DNA of 64,000 bases from JBFWWP01 sp050246115 (GTDB lineage Bacteria; Planctomycetota; UBA8108; UBA1146; JAJFFE01): contig JBFWWP010000024.1 in the NCBI GenBank assembly GCA_050246115.1, positions 40,596-104,595 on the forward strand, written 5' to 3'. This document shows, one piece after another, positions 50,901-59,060 of this stretch (position 1 is the first letter of the stretch; the number at the start of each line of letters is the position of its first letter). The translations under genes and the position numbers were made by a program. A model generated the notes under the pieces. It had not been told where the DNA came from, did no database searches, and saw only the letters and a list, made by a program, of their open reading frames with translations.

Positions 50901-51312
50901 CCAAGCCACTCGCGATGGGATGCGCACGAACCACAGACGCGCAGAACGCATCGACCGTGCGCGCATGGATGCGGTGAGGGTGCTCCAGGAGATCCCAACC
51001 GCGGGTGCGATCGTGATCGAGGGCCGCACTCGCCAGCCTCGAGGTCACCTGCTCATGCTCGCTGACGCTCGGCGCCCCGGTTGCGGCCGCCGCCAGGGCC
51101 GCCAGTACACGCTGCCGCATTTCACCCGCAGCCTTGCGGGTGAAGGTCATTGCCACGATCTGCTCGGGCTCGTCGACCGTCGGGAGCAGCGCCAGATAGC
51201 GTTGGATGAGCAGGCCGGTCTTTCCGGATCCGGCCGGCGCCTGGACGATGAACGAACGCCGCGGGTCGAGCACGACAGCGCGCGTGCTCGCGTCCTCCGG
51301 TACCGTGCTCAT
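47947..51312 (-). CDS. AddA/RecB-like UvrD-family helicase-nuclease
   Basis: 1121 aa. The helicase half carries Walker A FIVQAPAGSGKTGLLIQRYL (about 20-39), AMTFTRKAAGEMRQRV (motif Ia), HLLVDEFQDTSTSQY (Walker B), LFLVGDPMQSIYRFREAEV (motif III), LRVNFRST (motif IV), VMTIHRAKGLEFDVVLVPGL (motif V) and RLLYVACTRARSRL (motif VI). The C-terminal RecB-type nuclease has WVGRVDRTF...WVIDYKT. Together with its partner at 51309 it should resect double-strand ends for recombination. ATG 51312 overlaps the partner stop (ATGA). A 135-codon extension upstream lies inside the partner and was rejected. Confidence 0.9.
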   Translation of the reverse strand: MSTVPEDASTRAVVLDPRRSFIVQAPAGSGKTGLLIQRYLALLPTVDEPEQIVAMTFTRKAAGEMRQRVLAALAAAATGAPSVSEHEQVTSRLASAALDHDRTRGWDLLEHPHRIHARTVDAFCASVVRAHPIASGLGGRVEVTDDARPLFEAAVDAVVRRGSAALEVVLWHLDNDVALLRTLLVGLLQRRDQWIRQIPSERGTQRLARWREQLESALVHETEQHLRRVQDLAPPRLVDRGPNLLRHAARNLGEELPVGGEFGSTCEHRVFWERCASLLLTQKGDARAVLSKRDGFPPTSPTDRLLKAEALELIQELASEHPDFLRALDDVRRLPPVAFDDVQWPVIEALIGLFEELLSELRSEFARDRRVDHPEIAAAALRALARLRLPLRHLLVDEFQDTSTSQYRLVEKLIDDWRDGDGRTLFLVGDPMQSIYRFREAEVGLYLRCRTLGIGSLRPIPERLRVNFRSTAPVTEEINRVFGSVMPSTEDPETGAVPYEPFRAQALGRAGDGVTYHAWCGPDELAEAQRCVEIIANAQARAAPRVALLGAYRQHLHPTLRRLRELGIRYRAVELEGLSGRPVIQDLLAVTSMFVAPGERLAWLIVLRGPMGGLGLDDLHALVAGEARALPELLADEGRLARLSESGRAGARRVFAAWHRFYTRRQRRPLRRAVEGLWLSLAGPAFGDARDLEEAALYFDLLGQVERGGDLPSRGLLESRLSGFFAPPDPLATDDLQVMTIHRAKGLEFDVVLVPGLGKARRRDDPSLVLWQERFAADTGEPVRLLLAPVRSARTAERDPIYDFMARQERVRADLEAVRLLYVACTRARSRLHLLGHLQQDADGEWRAPPESLLAVLGPAVVDRCRERALPSTGVLATDGAGAVTCDESVDRAGPVQVRVRSDAVLPSPAADVGFVPGWATRPEVARSEAAEREREPLKAQAVGIVTHRLLESVATEGPESWSEERLRSVMPGVRFALEGEGLATSEATHGARDVVAMVTAMLVCARGRWILAPHPEAACEREIAGELAGEWWVGRVDRTFVVDGERWVIDYKTSPGPAPGTPEHSRWLDDELSQHAQQLGKYRTLWTAVEPGRRVRVALYLLRTGTLVELPDTTPPGASG

Positions 51313-54011
51313 GATCGATCCCCATGAGCGTCGGCGGTTTCCCCGTTGCTCGGGCTCGAAAGCGGGCGACGCGCCGAACGTTCCGCGATTCGACAGAGCC
51401 CCGGGAAGTCGCACTGCGAGCAGGTCTGGGAGCCGGCTTTGGGGTCGACGGTTGCGTCCCCCGCGCGAAACGCTTCGCCAAGGCGACTCGATCCCTCGCG
51501 CCAGGTACGTACGACGCGCGCCCAAGGTTCCGGGGTGAGCGACTCGATCCCTCGCGGCGATATGCGACCCGCGTCCCGGGCCCAGCCACGAAGTCCGAGT
51601 TCGAGACGATCGAGCACGGCGAACGCAACCGCGCTCACGCCGACAGTCGCATTCACGGCATAGAGTGGCAGCTGCGGGGCGTCCGGACGTTCGCCCAGCC
51701 ACATCGCGGCGCGCCACCCCGGGCCCGCTTTGTAGTCGATGATGACATGGTCGAAGGCGTCACCGGAATCAACGGCTACGCTCGCGTCATCGCCGAGACG
51801 ATCGATGCGGTCGACCCGTCCGCGCAGACGCAACCCACCGCATTCCACTTCGAGCGGGACTTCCAGTCCCACCACCGTGAACGCGGGCCGCGCTTGCTCG
51901 ACCGCAAGCCACGCGTGCACGATCTCATGGGTACGTCGCCGCTCGAGACGGCGCACGACTGCCGGCAAGTCGTCTCGCGGATCGATGATCTCAGCCGCCG
52001 CGATCTCGACTGCCGTCGTCACCGCGAGAACGCGCTCGTCCGCTGTGGCGCGGAGCAGGTCCGACTGCGTGCGCCACTGCCGCCAGAAGAGTTCGAGCAC
52101 GCGGTGCAACAGTCGTCCGCGCTCGCTCGCAGCCAAGGTTGCATCCGGGTCCGCGCTGCGACCGGCCCCGAGGCGGTGACGTGCGAAGGCTCGGAACGGA
52201 CACTGGGCCTGATCGGCGATCACTTGCACGCCGCCTGGCACATGACGTTCGGCACCGAGGTCGACCCAACATTCGAGCGGCCTCACTTCACGAAGCTGGG
52301 GGCCGGACCGCGCGATGGCTGCGGACCAGAGCGCCGACGGTGGCGCGGCCGCGAGGTCGTAGTCTGCGCGAACCCGGGCCGTAACCCACGGGCTGAGTCG
52401 CGGCTCGTGCCCGTCTGCAGTCGCTGCGACGCTGAGAACGACCTCCGGCGCGGACTCGATGAGTCGCTGGGTAACCCCGCGCCAGAAACCCCGCTCCGAA
52501 GCCGGGCACGAGTGCGGCAATCCGCGTTCGCGCTGCCACGCCACCGGCAGCAGTGGATGCGGGTACGAGCGTGGGGGCCAAGCCTCTTCGTCCAGCCCCA
52601 TGACCCAGAGATGATCGAACTCGAGGCCGCCGGCCTCGAGCACTCCGAGAATCTGCACGGGTGCCCATCGACCCAGCGGCTGGAACCGCACCTCGCCGGC
52701 CCACCGTCGCACGAGGCCGAGCGCGGTCGCGTAGTCCATGGGCCCGCTCACACGCTCCAAGGACTGGAGGTCATCGACCCGTGCATGAAACGCCCGCACC
52801 GTCTGCAGCTCGGCGCTGCTCAACGCGCGCTCGCCCGGCCAGCCCAAATCCCGCAGAGCAGCACGCAGCCACGCTGCCCAAGCCGACGGGCTCGCGCTCT
52901 CCGGGCGCGTAGCCAAGTGGCGTTGCCAGCGCTCGATCAAACCGACGAAAGTCGGCGCGCCACGTCGCGCGAGTTCGACCACCATGGACAGCGATAGCCG
53001 AAAACGCCCGCGACGACGAACCTCGCGCTCGAGCCGCGAGCGCTCGACGGACTCAGCCATGCCTCCGAAGAGGAACGGCGACCGCAGCAACGTCGACAGC
53101 TCCTCGACCGTCACGTCGGCGGCGACCGCGAGCGCGGCGAGGGCGCTCGCGACGATGGGCCGGGAGCTCAGCGGCCAGGACAGCGAGATGTTGTGGCGAT
53201 GCACCGCGTCGTCGGGATCGGGTAGCGCGATCGCGCCGGGTGTCAGCTCATCCTCGAACGCTGCCTCGACCAGGGCCAGGCGCTCCGAGAGTTGCGGCAC
53301 GATCACGCCAATGCGGGCCGTGGGATCGAGTTCCAAGCGTCGCCGGCTCCAGCGCGCGGCTTGCGCGACCTCCTCCGCCGGATCGCGGGCGACACAACGG
53401 CGAATGCGCGGCGCCGAATCGACGGGCTGCACTCGTTCCACCGCACACCCGCGACGGATCAACGCGGAGCACAGCGCCTCCACACGCGGGGTCAGTCGGT
53501 CGAAGCCGAGCAGTTGTACCCGTGTCCCGGAGGGGGGTCCGTACTGAGTCGTCGCTAGCAACTGGAGCGCGGCCGCGAGCACCCCAGGCAGGTCGAGCCA
53601 GCCGTTGTCCGCCAGTCGGCGCAAGAAACCCGCACGCCAACGTAGGAACGCGCGCGATTCCTCAGGCGCGTCGGGCCCGTCCGCAGGAGGCTCGCAGCGC
53701 CACTCGGCGAGGAGTGCATGGGCCCCCACCGCCTGCGACACTCGCTCGTGGAGTTCCACGAGGAGGTCGCTCGCCCCATCGCGGCGAATCTCCGCCTCCC
53801 ACAGCGCCTCGGTCTGACGTCCGCCGAGGCAGAGCGTTCGCGGCCAACTCTGTTGCCAAACGTGCCGGAGCCAGTCGTCGACCTGCCAGGTCGACGGCGG
53901 AAGGCAAGCGACCGAGCCCCGCGTTCCCCGGGGCTCGCGTTCCCGATCCAGGAGCGCGCGCGCAAGACGTCGTGTCGCTGTGAGGCGTAGGGTGTGCGGC
54001 TCCGATTGCAT
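51309..54011 (-). CDS. AddB-like PD-(D/E)XK nuclease subunit
   Basis: 900 aa. The N-terminal half is an inactivated helicase-like region: I find no GKT/S P-loop. The frame is visible in RIGVIVPQLSERLALVEAAFE, VQILGVLEAGGLEFDHLWVMGLDEEAWPP and HEPRLSPW. The C-terminal nuclease contains LRGRVDRIDRL and HVIIDYKAG. The four cysteines expected of an AddB-type iron-sulphur staple are present: one in QAQCPFRAFARHRLG before the nuclease and C-x2-C-x5-C (CSQCDFPGLC) after it. This matches the helicase-dead DNA repair partner family found beside AddA-like genes. ATG 54011 is the preferred start, although its SD is weak. Confidence 0.83.
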   Translation of the reverse strand: MQSEPHTLRLTATRRLARALLDREREPRGTRGSVACLPPSTWQVDDWLRHVWQQSWPRTLCLGGRQTEALWEAEIRRDGASDLLVELHERVSQAVGAHALLAEWRCEPPADGPDAPEESRAFLRWRAGFLRRLADNGWLDLPGVLAAALQLLATTQYGPPSGTRVQLLGFDRLTPRVEALCSALIRRGCAVERVQPVDSAPRIRRCVARDPAEEVAQAARWSRRRLELDPTARIGVIVPQLSERLALVEAAFEDELTPGAIALPDPDDAVHRHNISLSWPLSSRPIVASALAALAVAADVTVEELSTLLRSPFLFGGMAESVERSRLEREVRRRGRFRLSLSMVVELARRGAPTFVGLIERWQRHLATRPESASPSAWAAWLRAALRDLGWPGERALSSAELQTVRAFHARVDDLQSLERVSGPMDYATALGLVRRWAGEVRFQPLGRWAPVQILGVLEAGGLEFDHLWVMGLDEEAWPPRSYPHPLLPVAWQRERGLPHSCPASERGFWRGVTQRLIESAPEVVLSVAATADGHEPRLSPWVTARVRADYDLAAAPPSALWSAAIARSGPQLREVRPLECWVDLGAERHVPGGVQVIADQAQCPFRAFARHRLGAGRSADPDATLAASERGRLLHRVLELFWRQWRTQSDLLRATADERVLAVTTAVEIAAAEIIDPRDDLPAVVRRLERRRTHEIVHAWLAVEQARPAFTVVGLEVPLEVECGGLRLRGRVDRIDRLGDDASVAVDSGDAFDHVIIDYKAGPGWRAAMWLGERPDAPQLPLYAVNATVGVSAVAFAVLDRLELGLRGWARDAGRISPRGIESLTPEPWARVVRTWREGSSRLGEAFRAGDATVDPKAGSQTCSQCDFPGLCRIAERSARRPLSSPSNGETADAHGDRS

Positions 54012-54097
54012 GGCCCGAAGTCTAGCTCGGATGCCTCGCGAGCGCATGGGTCCGCTCCGAGATCCTGAAGTCTCGCGCACACAGGGCCGATAACTCA

Positions 54098-55345
54098 GTG
54101 ACCAGACGCTCCTCGAACGGAAACGGAGTCGATCGCTTGCGAGTACTGCTCAACGCTACCGACGGCCCGCTCAGCCTGCGCGCGCTACGTCGCTACGTGA
54201 CCGAGATGGCCGCCGGCCTCGCACGGCCCGGGAGCGGAGTGGACCTCAAGCTCGTCTTCTTCACCCACCGACTGCTACGCGTGCGCGCGTTTCTTCGCCA
54301 GCTGCCGCCTGACTCGGTCTTTCGCTTTCGCGTCGTCCCGCTGCCGCGCGCACTCCTGACCCAACGCTACGCTCACTCTCGGCGCGAACTCCGCGCGTTG
54401 ACGAAGAACGTCGATCTCTACCACGAGACCACCTTCGATAGTCCGGCGGTGCCCGACGTACCGTGCGTCACCACCGTCCACGGCCTTTGCCCGTGGATTC
54501 GTCCCGATCTGCTCGATCCCTACTACGTTCGCGGAATGCAACAGTGGATGTCTCGTGCCCTCGAGCACAGTCAGTACTTCGCCCCCGTGTCCGAAACCTC
54601 GCGAGACGAGTTCCTGGCGCGCTTCGACGTGTCGCCCGACCGCGTGCGCGCGGTTCCTCTCGGGGTGAGCCGCACGTTCTACCCCGTGCCGCGCGTCCAG
54701 GCTCGCAACGACTCGTCGAAGGTCCTCGGCTGGAGCGACCCCTATCTGCTGTACGTTGGCGGCATCCAACGAAACAAGAACATCGATGTGCTCCTTCGTT
54801 GCTTTCAGCGTCTCCGTGAGTCGCAGCGTTTCGAGGGGCAGCTGGTGCTCGCCGGCGACCTGCACTACCCGCTCGACGAGTTCCGACACCGAATCGAAGA
54901 ACTCGGCATCGCGGCCCAGGTCCACCTGATGGGCTGCCTCGATCCCGATGATCCGCGGTTGGCGATGCTCTACCGCGGCGCCTCGCTGTTTCTCTTCCCA
55001 ACGCTGTACGAAGGCTGGACCTCCCCGCCCCTCGAGGCGATGGCGTGCGGAACTCCCGTGATCACGAGCAACGCCTCGTCCTTGCCCGAGACCGTCGCTG
55101 ACGCCGCGCTCACCATCGAGCCCACCGACGAATGCGCATGGGCGGAGGCAGCGGCCGCAGTTCTCGACGACTCGGGCCTCCGCCGTCGGCTGCGTCACGC
55201 TGGACTCGAGCGCGCGGCGCTGTTTCCCTGGTCTCGCACGGTCGCCACCATGGTCGACTTCTATCACGCCATCGGTCGTGCAGGCTTCCCCTCCCAACTC
55301 AGGGCTACGACGCGCGCCACCGGATCCACGCCCGTCACCGCCTGA
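54098..55345 (+). CDS. GT4 glycosyltransferase
   Basis: 415 aa GT-B enzyme starting at GTG 54098. The N-terminal domain has LRVLLNATDGPLSLRALRRYVTEMAAGL and VPCVTTVHGLCPWIRPDLLDPYY. The C-terminal domain has VRAVPLGVSRTFYPV, LLYVGGIQRNKNIDVLLRCFQRL, VHLMGCLDPDDPRLAMLYRGASLFLFPTLYEGWTSPPLEAMACGTPVITSNASSLPETVADAAL, with EGWTSPPLE as the E-x(7)-E retaining motif. The pattern resembles mannosyltransferases of O-antigen or capsule synthesis. It is a single gene, divergent from the AddAB-like pair with 86 bp between. Confidence 0.86.
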   Translation: MTRRSSNGNGVDRLRVLLNATDGPLSLRALRRYVTEMAAGLARPGSGVDLKLVFFTHRLLRVRAFLRQLPPDSVFRFRVVPLPRALLTQRYAHSRRELRALTKNVDLYHETTFDSPAVPDVPCVTTVHGLCPWIRPDLLDPYYVRGMQQWMSRALEHSQYFAPVSETSRDEFLARFDVSPDRVRAVPLGVSRTFYPVPRVQARNDSSKVLGWSDPYLLYVGGIQRNKNIDVLLRCFQRLRESQRFEGQLVLAGDLHYPLDEFRHRIEELGIAAQVHLMGCLDPDDPRLAMLYRGASLFLFPTLYEGWTSPPLEAMACGTPVITSNASSLPETVADAALTIEPTDECAWAEAAAAVLDDSGLRRRLRHAGLERAALFPWSRTVATMVDFYHAIGRAGFPSQLRATTRATGSTPVTA

Positions 55346-55520
55346 CATCGGCTACACGACCGAGCGCAACTCACGGGTCTCGCAGGCACGCCACAGATGG
55401 GGAAGTGGCACGCCGCGTGCTCGCATTCATCCGTCCTAGACCCGCCGTCACGCGGTCCAAGGGCCGGGTGGCTCAACTCGAAGAGCTCGCGTGAGCTCGC
55501 AACGAAAGAGAGGTCTCGAA

Positions 55521-56192
55521 GTGTCCAAGAAGAAGATGATCGCCCTGGGATGGCTCCTCGCGTGTGTCGGAGTTTCCAGCATCCTCGCTCAAGACACCGG
55601 TTCCAAGCCGCAAGAGAAGGGCGGCATGGAGAAGGGCGCAAAGGACGAAGGAAAGATCGAGAAGTCCGCTGCCAAGACCAAGGCACCCGACTTCACGCTC
55701 ACCGATACCGAAGGCAAGCAGCACAAGCTCGCGGACCTCGCGGACAAGATCGTGGTGCTCGAGTGGACCAACAAGGGCTGCCCTTACGTCGTTCGGCACG
55801 TCAAGGAGCAGACCATGAAGAAGCTTGCCACGGAGTATGGCCAAAAGGGCGTGGTGTGGATGGCGATCGACTCCACCGCGTCCGCCGTCGGCGCCGACGT
55901 CGAAGCGTGGCGCGAGGCCAACGCCATCACGTACCCGGTACTCCTCGATCCCACCGGCATGGTCGGACGCGCATTCGATGCGAAGACCACACCGCATATC
56001 TTCGTCGTCCGGAACGGCGCCATCCTCTACTCCGGAGCCATCGACGACAATGCGCGAGGCAACGTCGAAGAGCCCACCAACTACGTCCGGAAGGCTCTGG
56101 ATGAGATCCTCGCCGGCAAGGCCGTCACGACCCCTCATGTGACGCCGTACGGCTGCAGCATCAAGTTCGGACCCGGCAAGGACGCGAACTAG
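55521..56192 (+). CDS. Secreted redoxin (peroxiredoxin-like, CPYV type)
   Basis: 223 aa with signal peptide MIALGWLLACVGVSSILA, a charged Lys/Glu linker, then an AhpC/TSA-type thioredoxin fold: APDFTLTDTEGKQHKLADLADKIVVLEWTNKGCPYVVRHV. The single Cys in GCPYV replaces the CxxC of ordinary thioredoxins, and a second conserved Cys stands at the C-terminus in TPYGCSIKF. This pairing is typical of the PRX-like-1 group of exported redoxins. TTPHIFVVRNGAILYSGAIDDN supplies the cis-Pro. GTG 55521 has AAAGAGAGG 8 bases upstream and is preferred to ATG 55491. It probably reduces periplasmic disulfides or peroxides. Confidence 0.85.
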   Translation: MSKKKMIALGWLLACVGVSSILAQDTGSKPQEKGGMEKGAKDEGKIEKSAAKTKAPDFTLTDTEGKQHKLADLADKIVVLEWTNKGCPYVVRHVKEQTMKKLATEYGQKGVVWMAIDSTASAVGADVEAWREANAITYPVLLDPTGMVGRAFDAKTTPHIFVVRNGAILYSGAIDDNARGNVEEPTNYVRKALDEILAGKAVTTPHVTPYGCSIKFGPGKDAN

Positions 56193-56476
56193 CGGCTTGG
56201 TCCCCGACGCGAGGTGGCTTTCGAACGCCCCTTTGGAGAGAGTCTAGTGCCAAGGCAAGCGCGGTAAGCGCTTGCTTTGGCATTAGCCCGCATGATTCGT
56301 GAGCGCTCGGCTGCGGAGGACCGAAGTCTCGCTCTGGCTTCGTCATTGCAGCGAATTCGATCCTCAATGACCAAACACAGGTCACCTCCGGTCGACTTCG
56401 CTGCTCTTCCTTGCCAGAACAAGACTGAGGGCGACTCCTTAGGCCTCCTCGCATCAAGCTTCATGAATCATGCGAG
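56193..56476. other. Repeat-bearing intergenic region
   Basis: 284 bp without a supported gene. A long hairpin (stem about 16 bp, 56247-56283, loop GGTAA) follows the redoxin gene; it lacks a T-tract. Next comes copy B of the dispersed repeat (56283-56426, called separately). Then GGGCGACTCC (56429-56438), identical to the end of the MITE-like element, and a matching GGAGTCGC at 56487-56494, enclosing an inner inverted repeat CTCGCAT / ATGCGAG. Two 90-codon ORFs cross it, but they follow the repeat and are unlikely to be real. Confidence 0.65.
56283..56426 (-). repeat. Dispersed ~143-bp repeat, copy B
   Basis: Reverse complement of copy A (32006-32148), with only a few differences by eye, for example GTTCTGG for CTTCTGG at the start and GCGGGCTAATG for GCGGGTTAGG at the end. 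It abuts a GGGCGACTCC motif, as copy A does, although in the opposite relative orientation. Confidence 0.75.
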
Positions 56477-57310
56477 CTAGGGACAAGGAGTCGCAGGACA
56501 GCTGAAAGGACTGGGACTCACCGCAAGTCCGCAACTGGGAAACGGCGCTGGCGGCGGCGCTCCACCCGCGAAACCCCAGTTCAACAGGACGACGGGATCC
56601 AGCAGATTCACGGAGCCGTCGCCATTCACGTCCCCAGCCGCCAAACAACCGATAGGCGTCATGCCGAACAGATAGTCCAACAACGCGATCGCGTCCGGCA
56701 ATGGCTCGGTGGCTCCGTCTCCATTGGCATCGCCGCGAATGAAGTTCGCGATGGATACCAACGTGAGCACACCGGCCACTTGATTCACGGGGTAACCCAC
56801 TGCACCTGCGACCACGAGGTTCTTTACGGGAGGGTTTCCGATCGTGCCAAAGACAACGGTTGTGACCTCGCCATCGACGTCGCCGGCCAAGGTCATGGCA
56901 TTCGTCGCATAGTTCACCACCAAGACTTCTTTCGGGATCTCGTAGGTGCATACGGTCGCGCCGAAGAAGTCGTACACGGCGCTGGCAGCGAAACCCGTGG
57001 CATGAAGATTGGTGCTGAAGAAGTCTGGGGGGCCTCCGTTGTTCACCGTCTGCAGGTACGCGCCGAGGCCGACGCTGACCACGCTGATCAGGCTCGGATC
57101 ATGCAGTAACGCCATACTCCAACCGGCGACGTTGGTCGGCGGGCCGCCCGTGAGACTCTCGTGGATGTACACGCTCACCAACGTGTTTCCGACGCCGCTC
57201 GCTGGCGGATACCCCAGAACTCCGTTGGGTCCAATGAAGTTGAAGGTCTGGCCGACAACCGTCGTGCACGGGAGTGCTGCGAACATGCAGAGAGCTGCAA
57301 TCCGACGCAT
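56477..57310 (-). CDS. Secreted cohesin-like protein with dockerin-like tail
   Basis: 277 aa from ATG 57310 (GAAGGGA upstream), with signal peptide RIAALCMFAALPCTTVVG. The beta-sandwich module shares its layout with the 41838 and 43024 products: NVAGWSMALLHDPSLISV, AYLQTVNNGGPPDFFST, VYDFFG and FGTIGNPPVKNLVV. The Ca-binding cassette is RGDANGDGATEPLPDAIALLDYLFG and GDVNGDGSVNLLDPVVLLNW, followed by PFPSCG...FSCPATPC. It lies apart from its relatives and on the other strand, so it is a dispersed paralogue. Likely cell-surface or extracellular; ligand unknown. Confidence 0.8.
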   Translation of the reverse strand: MRRIAALCMFAALPCTTVVGQTFNFIGPNGVLGYPPASGVGNTLVSVYIHESLTGGPPTNVAGWSMALLHDPSLISVVSVGLGAYLQTVNNGGPPDFFSTNLHATGFAASAVYDFFGATVCTYEIPKEVLVVNYATNAMTLAGDVDGEVTTVVFGTIGNPPVKNLVVAGAVGYPVNQVAGVLTLVSIANFIRGDANGDGATEPLPDAIALLDYLFGMTPIGCLAAGDVNGDGSVNLLDPVVLLNWGFAGGAPPPAPFPSCGLAVSPSPFSCPATPCP

Positions 57311-57588
57311 GGTGATCCCTTCGCGAGAAAACCCAAGGAACACACCACCCGTAGTCCGAGGCGCACCAGCGTACTCTCACCACGTTGGATCTGTCCACCC
57401 CCACGAACTCTACCACCGTCGGGCCCCGGGGCTCGACGGCGTCGCGGCGACGGAGCCCATGGGCTCCAGAGCAGACCCGTGGATCCGACGAACGCTGGCG
57501 CACGCGACCGAGCTTCCGAATGCTGAGCCGGAGCGAGGTCGAGCGGGTCGTACGTCGCCCGACGAAACAACGACCACCGCGCTCCAGA

Positions 57589-58008
57589 TCAACCGTTCCC
57601 CTCTGACCCCAACGCGGCCCATGCGTAGATCAGCGGCAACGCGGCGAACACGATGTTGGTCAGATGGTACCCGAGCTTACGCCAACCGTTGGTGAGGTAC
57701 GGCTTCAGGTCGAAGACGAAGGCGGCGACCAGCAGGCGCAGCGTCCAGAATACGGCAAGGAACAGACATACGGCGCGAGCGAGCGGCGTCCCAGAGGCGA
57801 GTTCGGACGCAGCGAAGAAGCTGATCGTGCCGAAGCTCACGAGACACAATCCTAGGAACGCGTAGTAGGTCCAGAACAGGCGCCGGATGAACGGGGGCAG
57901 CGTCGCGACGTACTGCCTGAGTTGCACGACGCCGGGCATGAGTGCACCGGCCGCAAGGAGGCCGAGGTGGGTAACGCCCGCGAACTGAATGAGGTGCGTG
58001 GTATTCAT
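57589..58008 (-). CDS. Small polytopic membrane protein of the MBOAT operon
   Basis: 139 aa with four predicted membrane helices: about 7-29 (IQFAGVTHLGLLAAGALMPGVV), 43-64 (RRLFWTYYAFLGLCLVSFGTISF), 75-97 (LARAVCLFLAVFWTLRLLVAAFV) and 110-132 (LGYHLTNIVFAALPLIYAWAAL). I do not know a functional name. ATG 58008 overlaps the MBOAT stop (ATGA), so it is made with that enzyme and may be a partner subunit. A longer frame to 59022 only shadows the MBOAT gene and was rejected. Confidence 0.72.
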   Translation of the reverse strand: MNTTHLIQFAGVTHLGLLAAGALMPGVVQLRQYVATLPPFIRRLFWTYYAFLGLCLVSFGTISFFAASELASGTPLARAVCLFLAVFWTLRLLVAAFVFDLKPYLTNGWRKLGYHLTNIVFAALPLIYAWAALGSEGNG

Positions 58009-59060
58009 GTGCCCTCCAAGACACCGGCTGCGCGCAGCATCGGCAGGATGACCCGTTCGACGAATGGACGATGAAACAACCAAGGCAGCGGAAGCGCGGT
58101 GATGGCGAGTGTGAACATCCAACCTCGCAGGCCGCGTCCGAGTCCAAGACGCCGCGCGAGGCGCGTGCGCTCGAACGCCAGCGCGAGTGCTTGGATGCCG
58201 AAATAGGCCGTGGGCAGGCCGTACCCGCCGCGAGCCGGCAGTGAGATGACGAGCTCGTGCAACGCACCGGATAGAACGAAAACGACGAATGCCGCCGCGC
58301 GAAGGCCGACTCGCCGGCCGAGCGGGAGCAGCACGAAGCGCCGAGCCGGAGTGCTGAAGGCTCGATTCCAGCGAGCGCCCCAAAAGCTCGCGAGCGAAGT
58401 GGCTCGGGTGGGTTCGTTCATGATGGGCACGGCAGCAATCCCGAATCGGCGCCAGGCAAGCGAGAGCAGGTGAAACCCGCCGAAGTGCAGACTCGAGATC
58501 GTACCCACCATGCCCACCCACCCAGCCAGCAGCGTGGAATGAGCCTCCACGCGGGGCGCCAACCCGTACGCCAGCGCAACGCCGGAGACGAGCTTCACGA
58601 TCGCTGCGCCCCATTCGCTCCTCGAGGCGGTCGTCGAGTCTCCGGCGCCGGCAAGCGCGAAGAACGCCCGGCCATCGGTTCCTGGCCAAGCGAGGAACCA
58701 AGCGGCGGCTTTCCACGTGGGGGTGGGCAAACCGGAGCGTCGCGCGTCGCGCAGCGTCACCCACTTGAGGGAAGCAAACGTGCTCATCGCCAGGACGACC
58801 ATCGCCTGCCACGGTGCGAGCCTGTTCCCCACCCCGAAGACCGCGATCGTGGGAAACAGGAGCACGGCCAGCCCAACGAGCCACGTTACTCTCCCGGAGA
58901 GGGCCCGGGGGATCGACGCGCCATTGGCTCCAGGCCAAGTACGGGCTAGCTCCCGAGCGCCGGCTCCGGATCGGGCCGCGTCGGGCTGCGGAACCGACCC
59001 CGAGGCCGCACGCGTCCGACATTTCAGTAAACGCAGAACTCTAGTCACAAAAAAACTCAC
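58005..59060 (-). CDS. MBOAT-family acyltransferase, wax-synthase-like
   Basis: 351 aa integral membrane protein with about eight hydrophobic segments. The wax-synthase/MBOAT signature is clear: ASFWGARWNRAFSTPARRFVLLPLGRR (about 224-250), then AAFVVFVLSGALHELVISLP with the presumed catalytic His in SGALHE (about 268). Enzymes of this type join an acyl-CoA to an alcohol or sterol-like acceptor. GTG 59060 overlaps the stop of the GbsR-like gene (GTGA), so regulator, enzyme and small membrane protein form one operon. An upstream ATG at 59153 lies inside the regulator and was not used. The substrate is unknown. Confidence 0.8.
   Translation of the reverse strand: MSFFVTRVLRLLKCRTRAASGSVPQPDAARSGAGARELARTWPGANGASIPRALSGRVTWLVGLAVLLFPTIAVFGVGNRLAPWQAMVVLAMSTFASLKWVTLRDARRSGLPTPTWKAAAWFLAWPGTDGRAFFALAGAGDSTTASRSEWGAAIVKLVSGVALAYGLAPRVEAHSTLLAGWVGMVGTISSLHFGGFHLLSLAWRRFGIAAVPIMNEPTRATSLASFWGARWNRAFSTPARRFVLLPLGRRVGLRAAAFVVFVLSGALHELVISLPARGGYGLPTAYFGIQALALAFERTRLARRLGLGRGLRGWMFTLAITALPLPWLFHRPFVERVILPMLRAAGVLEGT

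Noticed and set aside
51312..51717. N-terminal extension of the AddA-like protein
   Set aside because: The extra 135 codons lie within the partner gene in another frame, are Arg-rich, and precede the Walker A by too far. ATG 51312 gives the standard 4-base overlap.
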